A stretch of DNA of 24,602 nt from Pseudomonadota bacterium (lineage in GTDB: Bacteria > Pseudomonadota > Alphaproteobacteria > Rhizobiales > Hyphomicrobiaceae): NCBI GenBank assembly GCA_023426855.1, contig JAEZBU010000281.1:1-24602 (forward strand), read 5' to 3'. Position 1 is the stretch's first letter. Every line of letters begins with the position of its first letter. The position numbers and the translations under genes were made by a program. Positions 1-7,006 of the stretch are shown one piece after another. The notes beneath the pieces were generated by a model. That model had not been told where the DNA came from, did no database searches, and saw only the letters and a program-made list of their open reading frames with translations.

Positions 1-171
1 GAGGTGAAGCCCGGTCGTGCCGTCTGGATTCAGGTTGCGAGCGGTCATGCGACGCTCAACGGCCAGCAGTTGTCGGCCGGTGATGGAGTGGCGGTCGAAG
101 CCTCAGGGCGGATTGATCTCGCTGGCACGACTGACGAGGGCGAGGTTCTGCTTTTCGACCTGGCCGCATAA
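1..171 (+). CDS. Pirin-family protein, C-terminal end (partial)
   Basis: Only the last 56 codons are present, open from the first base and closed by TAA at 169-171. The residues read as the end of a pirin (YhaK-like) bicupin: a hydrophobic strand (AVWIQVASGHATLNG), a glycine turn (LSAGDGV) and the typical closing strand VLLFDLAA. Family members are non-haem metal cupins, some with quercetin 2,3-dioxygenase activity; others act as redox-sensitive regulators. The metal-binding cupin lies outside the window, so activity cannot be judged. It is followed 139 bases later by wrbA in the same direction; pirin next to a flavodoxin-type quinone reductase is a recurrent pairing in proteobacteria and fits a stress or quinone-redox role. 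The family call rests on a short fragment. Confidence 0.65.
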   Translation, partial: EVKPGRAVWIQVASGHATLNGQQLSAGDGVAVEASGRIDLAGTTDEGEVLLFDLAA

Positions 172-310
172 CGCACGAAGGCGCCGATTGCAGTCCAGAT
201 CGGGCAGTGATCGGCGTCTACCCTGCAACCTTAGCCGTTTCTTGCGTTTGTAAATCATGGGCGGCGCTATCCGCCCTTCAACGGAAATCCCAAAGAAACT
301 GGAGACGATC

Positions 311-913
311 ATGACACGTGTACTTGTTCTGTATTATTCGAGCTATGGACATATCGAGAAGATGGCAGGGGCGGTTGCGGAGGGTGTCCGTGAGGCCGGT
401 GCCGAAGTCACCATCAAGCGCGTGCCGGAACTGGTGCCGGAAGAGATTGCCAGAAAGAGTGGCTTCAAGCTCGACCAGCCCGCTCCAATCGCGACCGTGA
501 ATGAGCTGCCGGATTACGACGCGATCATCATCGGTGTGCCGACCCGCTTCGGCAACATGCCGGCGCAGATGAAGAACTTCCTGGATCAGACAGGTGGCCT
601 GTGGGCCGGTGGCAAGCTGATCGGCAAGGTCGGCAGTGTGTTCAGTTCATCCGCGACCCAGCATGGCGGTCAGGAAAGCACGATCCTGTCGACGCACACC
701 GTGCTGCTGCATCAGGGTATGGTGATCGTTGGATTGCCGTATTCGTTCCAGGGACAGATGGGCGTCAAGGAAGTGACGGGCGGTTCGCCTTACGGGGCCA
801 GCACCATTGCGGATGGTGATGGATCGCGTCAGCCATCAGAGAACGAACTGGCCGGTGCGCGCTATCAAGGCGCTCATGTGGCGCGGATTGCGGCTAAGCT
901 GGCCGCGAACTGA
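311..913 (+). CDS. wrbA: NAD(P)H:quinone oxidoreductase, WrbA type
   Basis: Encodes a 200-residue flavodoxin-fold protein, the usual WrbA length. WrbA is a cytosolic tetrameric FMN enzyme that reduces quinones by two electrons, avoiding semiquinone radicals. The FMN phosphate loop is at residues 9-16 (YSSYGHIE), the second flavin loop at about 77-96 (PTRFGNMPAQMKNFLDQTGG), and the WrbA-specific GGSPYGASTIADGDG segment near 157-171. I start at ATG 311 because GGAG lies at 301-304 with ideal spacing; the frame is open upstream to an ATG at 257, but those 18 extra residues do not look like WrbA. It follows a pirin-like gene and converges on a DUF1127 gene. Family assignment is secure; the physiological quinone is not known. 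Confidence 0.95.
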   Translation: MTRVLVLYYSSYGHIEKMAGAVAEGVREAGAEVTIKRVPELVPEEIARKSGFKLDQPAPIATVNELPDYDAIIIGVPTRFGNMPAQMKNFLDQTGGLWAGGKLIGKVGSVFSSSATQHGGQESTILSTHTVLLHQGMVIVGLPYSFQGQMGVKEVTGGSPYGASTIADGDGSRQPSENELAGARYQGAHVARIAAKLAAN

Positions 914-938
914 TCGGCCGCGTTTCGTACTCTGAGCT

Positions 939-978
939 GAAAAAGAAAACGGCCCCAGGCGCTTTTGCGTCGGGGCCG
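939..978 (-). terminator. Rho-independent terminator of the DUF1127 gene
   Basis: A strong hairpin lies at 950-978: the outer stem CGGCCCC (950-956) pairs with GGGGCCG (972-978) and an inner stem GGCGC/GCGTC closes a TTTT loop. Read leftward it is followed by TTTTCTTTTTC (939-949), a proper U-tract, so it terminates the minus-strand gene. Read rightward (from wrbA) there is no T-run after it, so it serves wrbA at most as a simple stem-loop. Confidence 0.8.
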
Positions 979-1046
979 GTATCTCGTGCACTACAAAGCA
1001 CGTTTGCGCGTCGTCGGGCTCGTTTCAAAGTCGTCTCTCCGCGCGC

Positions 1047-1277
1047 TCAGCGGTTGCCGGGTACTTGCCACCACGGGCGAGCTGATTCGCGATAAACATC
1101 GGCGCGGCTCAAGCCGATATCCTTCAAGGTTTCATCGCTCAGGCCCATAAGCGAGCGCCGTTCCTGGTGGATGCGGTAGGCCGTCGGCAACTGGCGCAGT
1201 GCACTCCAAAACCGGCTTATCCGACTGGTACTGGGAGCTCTGTCATTGGCAGAGCAGGTCGTCTGCAGGGTGCTCAT
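1047..1277 (-). CDS. DUF1127 (YjiS-like) small protein
   Basis: Predicted 76-residue protein with a C-terminal DUF1127 domain at about residues 22-70: an aromatic/basic helix (FWSALRQLPTAYRIHQERR) followed by LMGLSDETLKDIGLSRADVYRES, which carries the family's hallmark LxxLxDxxLxDIGLxRxD pattern. DUF1127 proteins are small arginine-rich proteins common in Hyphomicrobiales; some influence RNA or phosphate/carbon metabolism, but no enzymatic role is established. Start ATG at 1277 has GGAG (1286-1289, read leftward) upstream; the open frame continues to 1385, but that extension is unlike the family. It ends at a strong terminator and is divergent from the LysR gene beginning at 1438. Confidence 0.85.
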   Translation of the reverse strand: MSTLQTTCSANDRAPSTSRISRFWSALRQLPTAYRIHQERRSLMGLSDETLKDIGLSRADVYRESARPWWQVPGNR

Positions 1278-1345
1278 TGTTCGTCTCCGGATCATCGGCC
1301 GGGCCCGTTCTGGCGCCTCGGCATGAGGTGGAATACAGCACCCCA

Positions 1346-1384
1346 TTGCATAACGGAAACGAATGATGTTTATATGATGCATCA
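1346..1384. promoter_or_regulatory. Divergent regulatory region with palindromic candidate operator
   Basis: The 160-base gap between the DUF1127 and LysR starts is locally AT-rich. It holds a perfect 10-base palindrome TGATGCATCA (1375-1384), a plausible regulator half-site pair, and a weak sigma70-like pair TTGCAT (1346-1351) - 17 bases - TTTATA (1369-1374) facing the LysR gene. Autoregulation by the LysR protein is inference from family habit. Confidence 0.3.
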
Positions 1385-1437
1385 CTGTTCATTATGTGTC
1401 GGTGGTGGCCGACACGGACCAGCCCGGCGAGGTGGCC

Positions 1438-2394
1438 ATGGCTAGAGACATCGATATCGCGCTTTTGCGGGCGTTTCTTGCGGTCGTGGAAACAGGTGGC
1501 GTCACGACTGCCGCTCGTATTCTCAATCGCACGCAGGCAGCTGTAAGCCTGCAAATCAAACGCCTCGAAGACCTGTTCGGCACCGAGCTTTTCACACGCG
1601 AACACAAGAAGTTTTCGCTGGCACCGGCCGGCGAGCGACTGCTTGGCAGCGCGCAACGCATGGTCGCAATGAACGATGCGACCTGGGGCGCGATGACCAC
1701 GCCGCATTTCGAGGGCGAAGTGCGGCTCGGCGTGCCTTACGACATCGTGACCAGCCTCATTCCGCCGGTTTTGCAGCGGTTCAACCAGGCTTGGCCCCGC
1801 ATCAATGTCACGCTGGTGTGCAAGTCCACGACCGAGCTGCTGCAGGATCTTGCCGAACATCGCATCGATCTGGCGCTGACCACCGAGATCGATTGCGAGG
1901 AGGGCGGCGAAACGCTGCTGACCGACCGATTGGTGTGGGTTGGCGCACCGGGCAGCGACACCCACAAGCTGCGGCCGCTGCCGGTGTCGCTCGGGACCAG
2001 TCGCTGCCGCTTCCGGCCTGTCGTGATCAAGGCGCTGCGGGCCGCGCAGATCGACTGGCGCGCCGTCAGCCTCGATTGCAACATGGAGCCTGTCTACGCG
2101 ACGTTGAAGGCTGGTCTTGCGATCGCGCCGCTGTTGCGCACGTCGGTCCCGGAATACTTGTCGATTGTCGGCGCCGAGGCAGAGTTGCCGGCTTTGCCGG
2201 ACTTCATGGTCAATCTGTATTTGTCCAACGGTGCCAGCGAGATAACCGAGGAACTTGCGCGGCATATCCGGCAAGCCTTCGAGCAGCGGTTCGGCGTCAA
2301 CCGGCCGCCGGTGCAATTGCGTCGCAGCGACCGGGAGAACCCCGCCGAGCTGAAGCCGCGCGCAGTGCCGTTCCCGAAGCGGCGTGCCGGATGA
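1438..2394 (+). CDS. LysR-family transcriptional regulator
   Basis: Encodes 318 residues. The N-terminal winged helix-turn-helix spans about residues 4-66 (DIALLRAFLAVVETGGVTTAA, then RTQAAVSLQIKRLEDLFGTELF), matching the classical LysR DNA-binding domain. Residues ~90-290 form the periplasmic-binding-like effector domain. The last ~30 residues are a basic, proline-rich tail beyond the usual LysR end. Start ATG 1438 has GAGG at 1429-1432; an in-frame ATG at 1396 lacks a good ribosome site. The stop overlaps the start of the next gene (ATGA at 2391-2394), so regulator and dehydrogenase are translationally coupled. LysR genes usually diverge from their targets; here the DUF1127 gene is the divergent neighbour. 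The effector is unknown. Confidence 0.9.
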   Translation: MARDIDIALLRAFLAVVETGGVTTAARILNRTQAAVSLQIKRLEDLFGTELFTREHKKFSLAPAGERLLGSAQRMVAMNDATWGAMTTPHFEGEVRLGVPYDIVTSLIPPVLQRFNQAWPRINVTLVCKSTTELLQDLAEHRIDLALTTEIDCEEGGETLLTDRLVWVGAPGSDTHKLRPLPVSLGTSRCRFRPVVIKALRAAQIDWRAVSLDCNMEPVYATLKAGLAIAPLLRTSVPEYLSIVGAEAELPALPDFMVNLYLSNGASEITEELARHIRQAFEQRFGVNRPPVQLRRSDRENPAELKPRAVPFPKRRAG

Positions 2395-3302
2395 AGCTGT
2401 CGAGCCGGTCCTGGCCGGGCATGATTGGACGGCTGTACGAGCCGTGGCTGCGGCGACGCTGGAAGGCGGACGCGGAGCAGTTGGAGGAATGGGCCAACCT
2501 ACGGCCGGCGGTGGTCGTCACTGGAGCGTCGGAAGGCATCGGCTTGGCGATCGCCCGACGGTTTGCAAGGCGTGGTCTGACCGTCGTTTTGGTGGCACGT
2601 CGGCAGCAGGCGCTCGAGAAGGCGGCCGCATCGATCGCTGGCGACGCCGCAACGCCTCCGATCGCGCTGCCGCTGGATGTCACACATCCGATGGCGCCGG
2701 AGCATCTGGAGAACGAGCTTCAGCGGCGCGGGCTGTACGTCGATATCCTCGTCAACAATGCAGGACTCGGACTGAGCGGTGAATTCTCCAGTCATGATCC
2801 TGAACGGATCGCGGGGCTGCTCGATCTCAACGTGCGTGCACTGACACTACTGATGCGCCACTTTCTGCCGGCGATGTGCGTACGCGGACGTGGCGGCGTG
2901 CTCAACGTGGCATCGATGGGCGGCTTCGCGCCGGGGCCGTATCAGGCGGCGTACTACGCCAGCAAGGCTTATGTCCTTTCACTGACGGAAGCGACGCAAT
3001 GGGAGTATCGCGGGCTTGGCGTGCGCATCGCCACGTTCGCGCCGGGACCAATCCGGACCCGGTTCCATGCCAAGATGGGGGCGGAGAACTCGACCTATCG
3101 CTGGATCCTTCCGGCACCGTCCGCCGCGATGGCGGCCGGATCCGCGGTGCGCTGGTTTGCGTGGGGGCGGACGGTCATCACGCCTGGTATATTGGGGCCG
3201 TTGATGGCGTTGGCGATGCGCTTGACCCCGCATCCGATTTTGGTACCGATTGTGTCCTGGCTTTTGAAGCCGAGGGATTCTGCGAAGAATGTTGGACGTT
3301 AG
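2391..3302 (+). CDS. Classical short-chain dehydrogenase/reductase
   Basis: 303-residue Rossmann-fold oxidoreductase. The nucleotide-binding TGASEGIG is at 44-51, NNAG at 122-125, and the catalytic tetrad is Asn147, Ser175, Tyr188 and Lys192 (YYASK). RR after the second beta strand (VLVARRQQ, about 66-73) suggests NADP(H). A basic ~38-residue N-terminal extension and a C-terminal hydrophobic stretch (GILGPLMALAMRL, then PILVPIVSWLL) resemble SDRs that sit at the membrane and act on lipid or ketone substrates; the substrate cannot be read from sequence. The ATG overlaps the LysR stop and the gene's 3' end overlaps the next start by 14 bases, so the three genes form one coupled transcript. Confidence 0.9.
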   Translation: MKLSSRSWPGMIGRLYEPWLRRRWKADAEQLEEWANLRPAVVVTGASEGIGLAIARRFARRGLTVVLVARRQQALEKAAASIAGDAATPPIALPLDVTHPMAPEHLENELQRRGLYVDILVNNAGLGLSGEFSSHDPERIAGLLDLNVRALTLLMRHFLPAMCVRGRGGVLNVASMGGFAPGPYQAAYYASKAYVLSLTEATQWEYRGLGVRIATFAPGPIRTRFHAKMGAENSTYRWILPAPSAAMAAGSAVRWFAWGRTVITPGILGPLMALAMRLTPHPILVPIVSWLLKPRDSAKNVGR

Positions 3303-4068
3303 ACCGACCGACGATTCCATTTCACAGCACACCGATGGTTCGGGAGGTGCTGCCCGCGCTGCACCTCCGAAATCCGTCGTTATCGTCCTTCACCAGATGC
3401 ATTCAAATCCTGGGGCCATCGGACAATGGCTCCGCTGCCGTGGCTACCATCTCGATATTCGCCGGCCGCGCTTCGGTGATCCGTTGCCGGATACGCTGGA
3501 GAACCACGCTGGGGCGGTGATATTCGGTGGTCCGATGAGCGCCAACGATCCGGACGACTATATCAAGACCGAAACGGACTGGATCGGCGTCGCGCTGCGC
3601 GAGGACAAACCCTATCTCGGCGTCTGCCTTGGCGCGCAGATGCTGGCGCGGCACCTGGGCGCGCGGGTTTACGAGCATCCCAAGAAGCACGTCGAAATCG
3701 GCTATCACGCCATTCATGCAACGCCGGATGGGCTCGCGTTCGGTCACTGGCCGGAGCGGGTTTATCAGTGGCATCGCGAGCATTTCGATCTGCCAAGCGG
3801 CACCAGGCGGCTGGCCACATCGAAAGGCGACTTTGAGAACCAGGCGGTCGCTTACGGCAAGGCGGCGGTGGGCGTGCAGTTCCACCCCGAGATCACCTAT
3901 TCCATGGTCAATCGCTGGAGCGGCACCAATCCGCACCGTTTGACGGCCACGGGTGCACACGACCGTCCGGCCCAACTCGCCGATCATCTTTTCCATGGAC
4001 CGAGCGTGCGCGGCTGGCTCGATCGTTTCATGCCGCGATGGCTGGCCGGGGGCAGAACGCCAGTCTGA
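3289..4068 (+). CDS. Class I glutamine amidotransferase-like protein
   Basis: 259 residues with a class I (GuaA/GMP synthase-type) glutaminase fold. The nucleophile is Cys113 in YLGVCLGAQM, and the other triad members are His199 and Glu201 (VGVQFHPE); the oxyanion segment is FGGPMSAND (79-87). Stand-alone proteins of this kind are often annotated as GMP synthase-like or gamma-glutamyl hydrolase-like, and act on glutamine or gamma-glutamyl compounds; no synthetase domain is attached. The first ~27 residues precede the first beta strand (VVIVLHQ) and are unlikely to be structured. The start at 3289 lies inside the SDR gene, with GAGGGA (3272-3277) 11 bases upstream, which fits translational coupling. 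The true substrate is unknown. Confidence 0.85.
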   Translation: MLDVRPTDDSISQHTDGSGGAARAAPPKSVVIVLHQMHSNPGAIGQWLRCRGYHLDIRRPRFGDPLPDTLENHAGAVIFGGPMSANDPDDYIKTETDWIGVALREDKPYLGVCLGAQMLARHLGARVYEHPKKHVEIGYHAIHATPDGLAFGHWPERVYQWHREHFDLPSGTRRLATSKGDFENQAVAYGKAAVGVQFHPEITYSMVNRWSGTNPHRLTATGAHDRPAQLADHLFHGPSVRGWLDRFMPRWLAGGRTPV

Positions 4069-4182
4069 TATTCGGCTGGAAGCAACAGATTAATCTGTCG
4101 CAAATGATTCGTTTGCTAAGTCGAAAGGTTCTCGGCTTAAATTATGCCACGCTGAGAACTTGGTATTGCGTATCCCGGCGTG

Positions 4183-4248
4183 GGCGCGGCGAGGCAGCGG
4201 GATGGAATTTCCGACCCGAATACTGCTCTCCGCGCCTTTTTGTTTTTC
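4183..4248 (+). terminator. Candidate terminator after the LysR-SDR-amidotransferase operon
   Basis: GGCGCGG (4183-4189) pairs with CCGCGCC (4230-4236), extended by GAG/CTC after one mismatch; the loop is long (~32 bases). It is followed at once by TTTTTGTTTTTC (4237-4248). The same 12-base T-rich string recurs at 4255-4266. The long loop lowers confidence, but stem plus U-tract fit an intrinsic terminator. Confidence 0.4.
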
Positions 4249-4312
4249 GCGACATTTTTGTTTTTCATGGCCGCAAAAGCGTGGACGGATCGGTCCGGCA
4301 ATAACGCCGCTC

Positions 4313-4870
4313 TCAGCAAATGGCTTCCGGGCCTTCTATCCCTAAAGCCGCGAGGTCCTCAGCGCGTCGGCCGGCGTCGAACCTCAGGAAATACTCATCC
4401 AGTTGCGGTGCGCCAGCCAGTGATCCGGCCAGCATCGCATGCACCTGTCCGCGATGATGAACCTGATGCACGAACAGATGCGCCAGCGTATCGCCGACGG
4501 ATTCCCGCGTCAGGCCGTTTGGTCCGCGATCGACGACGATTTCGCGATTGGGCTCATCAGGTGTGAGGCGGTCGCAGAACCCGATCAGGCGCTGGTCCGA
4601 CGCAATCTGATCCATCCGTACCGCCGCGAATTCCGTGATCGGCTGCCAGCGCGCGATAAGATTGAAGCCTCGCCGCGAACCTTCCAGCGCGTCGAGGTAA
4701 TACAGGTCGACCATCAGGATGTGATCCATCGTGCGCTGGATCGAGGGAAAGTAGCCGGTGCGCGGGGCCGCATAGTCGTCGCGGCTCAGGCGCCCGCAAG
4801 CGTCGAACAAGCGCCAGTTCGACCAGGCATTGTTGCGGGCCATGCGTCTGAAGTGAGCTGTGAGATCCAT
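4313..4870 (-). CDS. DinB superfamily four-helix metalloprotein
   Basis: 185-residue protein of the DinB/YfiT superfamily (not DNA polymerase IV). The expected metal-binding histidine triad is visible: His50 (TMDHIL), His135 and His139 (HLFVHQVHHRGQVHAML), the last segment being the family signature HxxxHHRGQ. These are cytosolic, often dimeric four-helix proteins; members include bacillithiol, mycothiol and glutathione-linked thiol transferases, and many are uncharacterised. Start ATG 4870 has GAGG 8 bases upstream; a GTG at 4879 in the same frame has no ribosome site. It is transcribed leftward, convergent with the amidotransferase operon and divergent from the TRAP binding-protein gene. 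Confidence 0.85.
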   Translation of the reverse strand: MDLTAHFRRMARNNAWSNWRLFDACGRLSRDDYAAPRTGYFPSIQRTMDHILMVDLYYLDALEGSRRGFNLIARWQPITEFAAVRMDQIASDQRLIGFCDRLTPDEPNREIVVDRGPNGLTRESVGDTLAHLFVHQVHHRGQVHAMLAGSLAGAPQLDEYFLRFDAGRRAEDLAALGIEGPEAIC

Positions 4871-4989
4871 CGCGTTCACCTCAATCTATCCTGGGTTTCG
4901 CGCGCTGCCGTTCTGGCGAGGCGCGCGATCCGTTTCTATAGTGCGCTCCCGAGTACGGGCGTCTTTGAGGTCAGGCCAAAGGGCATTCC

Positions 4990-6075
4990 ATGAAACGACG
5001 TGTCTTTCTCACCGCTGCAGCAGCGAGCGTCGCCGGGGCCGGTCTGGCCAAGCCAGCGATTGCTCAATCGATGCCAGAGATTACATGGCGGTTGGCATCC
5101 GTCTTTCCCAGGTCCGCGGAAATTATCATGGGCGCCGCCAGCCATATGGCGCAATCTATTGCGGCGCTGACTGACGGCAAATTCAAAATTCAGATCTATC
5201 CGGCAGGCTCCGCGGAGATCGGCAGAAATCCCATCGCGGCGGTAACGACGGGCGCGGTCGAATGTGCCCAGGCTCCGTTGTATGCCCTTGCGGACAAGGA
5301 ACCGACGTTCGCGTTCGGCACCGGCATTCCGTTTGGCTTCAATGCGCGCCATCAGCACTCCTGGTGGCTAACAGGGGGTGGCAGGGAGATCATCACCAAA
5401 GAACTGGCAAAATTCAACTGCACCGCGCTGGTGATGGGGAATTCGGGAACCCAGATGGGTGGCTGGTTCCGCAAGGAGATCAATTCAGTCGACGATCTGA
5501 AGGGCCTTAAGTTCCGCATCGGCGGCATGGGCGGAGACATTCTGGCGAGGCTCGGCGTCGAGAAGATCACGCTGCCGCCCGGTGAAGTTCCTGCTGCCCT
5601 GGAGAACGGTACGATCGATGCAGCGGAGTTCGTCGGCCCGGCCGATGACGAGAAGCTCGGGCTGTTCAAGGTTGCTAAGAATTACTACCACCCCGGCTGG
5701 TGGGAGGGCGGCGCGATGCTGCATCTGATGGTCCACCTGAAGGCGTGGGAAGCCTTGCCTGCGACCTATCGGGCGGCGTTGGAGACAGCCGGCGAGGCAA
5801 CAAATACCTGGATGCTGGCTCAGTATGATCGCAGCAATCCGTCGGCGCTGAAGCGGCTGATTGCTCAAGGTGTGATGTTGCGGCGGTTCCCCAAGCCGGT
5901 TCTGGACGCCTGCTGGCAGAGTGCCGAGGCTTACTACGCCGAGCTGTCGGCGACCAATCCGCTGTTCAAATCCACGCTGGAATCGCACAACGCCTTCCGC
6001 GACGAGGCTATGGCTTACTGGCGTATCGCTGAGCTCGACTACGACACGATGATGTCGGAGCGCCTCGGTCGCTGA
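4990..6075 (+). CDS. DctP-type TRAP transporter solute-binding protein (TakP-like)
   Basis: 361-residue periplasmic protein. The N-terminus MKRRVFLTAAAAS is a Tat-like signal, with predicted cleavage after AIA (residue 25). The family's carboxylate-binding arginine is Arg176 (GLKFRIGG). The segment AEFVGPADDEKLGLFKVAK followed by YYHPGWWEGG (about 212-240) is characteristic of the subgroup that includes Rhodobacter TakP, which binds 2-oxo acids, and lactate-binding relatives. AAGGG (4979-4983) precedes the ATG. No DctQ or DctM membrane subunits are adjacent: the next gene is an aldolase, and the only TRAP permease in the window is paired with a different (TAXI) binding protein. It may use a permease elsewhere or act as a sensor. 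A 2-oxo or 2-hydroxy acid ligand is inferred. Confidence 0.9.
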   Translation: MKRRVFLTAAAASVAGAGLAKPAIAQSMPEITWRLASVFPRSAEIIMGAASHMAQSIAALTDGKFKIQIYPAGSAEIGRNPIAAVTTGAVECAQAPLYALADKEPTFAFGTGIPFGFNARHQHSWWLTGGGREIITKELAKFNCTALVMGNSGTQMGGWFRKEINSVDDLKGLKFRIGGMGGDILARLGVEKITLPPGEVPAALENGTIDAAEFVGPADDEKLGLFKVAKNYYHPGWWEGGAMLHLMVHLKAWEALPATYRAALETAGEATNTWMLAQYDRSNPSALKRLIAQGVMLRRFPKPVLDACWQSAEAYYAELSATNPLFKSTLESHNAFRDEAMAYWRIAELDYDTMMSERLGR

Positions 6076-6184
6076 TCGGGGGATCGAGCGGTCCGCGACG
6101 CCCGGCGTCAGTGGCACATCTGCTGTGATCGTCAGGAGGATGCCTTTTGGCAAATTCTCTGGCAGTAATGCTGCCAACAGGCGC

Positions 6185-6198
6185 GGCGCGATCGCGCC
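6185..6198. repeat. Perfect 14-base palindrome upstream of the aldolase gene
   Basis: GGCGCGATCGCGCC is fully self-complementary and lies 35 bases before the aldolase start, within the 157-base gap after the binding-protein gene. It could be an operator or a small stem; GC-rich palindromes also arise by chance in such DNA, so the role is open. Confidence 0.35.
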
Positions 6199-6232
6199 TC
6201 AAGCAACGCTTTAAGATACAAGGGACGGAAAC

Positions 6233-7006
6233 ATGACAGGAAAGTCGCTGCGCGAGCGCGCCATGAATGGCGATCAGGTGCTCGGCGCCATGGTGTTCGA
6301 GTTTTTCTCGCCGGGCATCGCGCAGGTTCTGAAACTCGCCGGATGCGAGTATGTGCTCTACGACATGGAGCACGCCGGTATGGGCATGGAGACGCTGAAG
6401 ACCCAGGTCGCAGCGTGTCGCGGCACCGGCATCGCGCCGATGGTGCGCGTGCCGCGTGGGGAATATCACTTCCTCGCCCGTGCATTGGATGTCGGCGCCC
6501 AGGGCGTGATGATCCCGATGGTCGAGAGTGTGGAGCAGGCCCGCGCGATTGCCGAGGCAACCCGTTATCCGCCAGTCGGCCGCCGTGGCGCTGCGTTTGG
6601 CTTCCCACACGACGACTACGAGCCGGGCGCGCCCGCCGATAAGATCAAGGCCGCCAACGCCCGCAATCTGGTGATTGCCCAGATCGAGACGGAGCGTGGG
6701 CTGGACGCAGTCGAGGAGATCGCCGCCGTCGATGGCATCGACGTGCTGTGGGTCGGGCATTTCGACCTGACCAATTTCCTCGGCATTCCCGGGCAATTCG
6801 ATAATCCGACCTACCTGAATGCCATCAAACGCGTCGTGAAGGCTGGCCGCGCCAACAAGAAGGGCCTCGGCTTCATGCCGACCGATGCGACGTGGGCCAA
6901 GCAGTACAAGAAGCACGGCTTCAACATGATGGCCGCCGGCACCGACCACGGCCTGCTGATGGCTGGCGTGAAGTCGGTGCTCGACTCGATCGGAGACAAG
7001 GCATGA
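6233..7006 (+). CDS. HpcH/HpaI-family aldolase
   Basis: 257 residues, a TIM-barrel class II aldolase of the HpcH/HpaI family, which splits 4-hydroxy-2-oxo acids into pyruvate and an aldehyde in the cytosol. Expected catalytic residues are present: His47 (YDMEHAG), Arg72 (MVRVPRG), and metal ligands Glu152 (QIETERG) and Asp178 (VGHFDLT). The usual GPxDL motif is GHFDL here, so the residue before the metal loop is unusual. It resembles 2-keto-3-deoxy-L-rhamnonate aldolase and HpaI; the acid actually cleaved cannot be told. The ribosome site AGGGACGGA precedes ATG 6233. The stop overlaps the next gene's ATG (ATGA), showing tight coupling to the dehydrogenase. Confidence 0.9.
   Translation: MTGKSLRERAMNGDQVLGAMVFEFFSPGIAQVLKLAGCEYVLYDMEHAGMGMETLKTQVAACRGTGIAPMVRVPRGEYHFLARALDVGAQGVMIPMVESVEQARAIAEATRYPPVGRRGAAFGFPHDDYEPGAPADKIKAANARNLVIAQIETERGLDAVEEIAAVDGIDVLWVGHFDLTNFLGIPGQFDNPTYLNAIKRVVKAGRANKKGLGFMPTDATWAKQYKKHGFNMMAAGTDHGLLMAGVKSVLDSIGDKA

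Noticed and set aside
1243..2316. 357-codon minus-strand open frame across the LysR gene
   Set aside because: It overlaps the LysR coding region and the real DUF1127 frame, and its sequence is Arg/His-rich without motifs.
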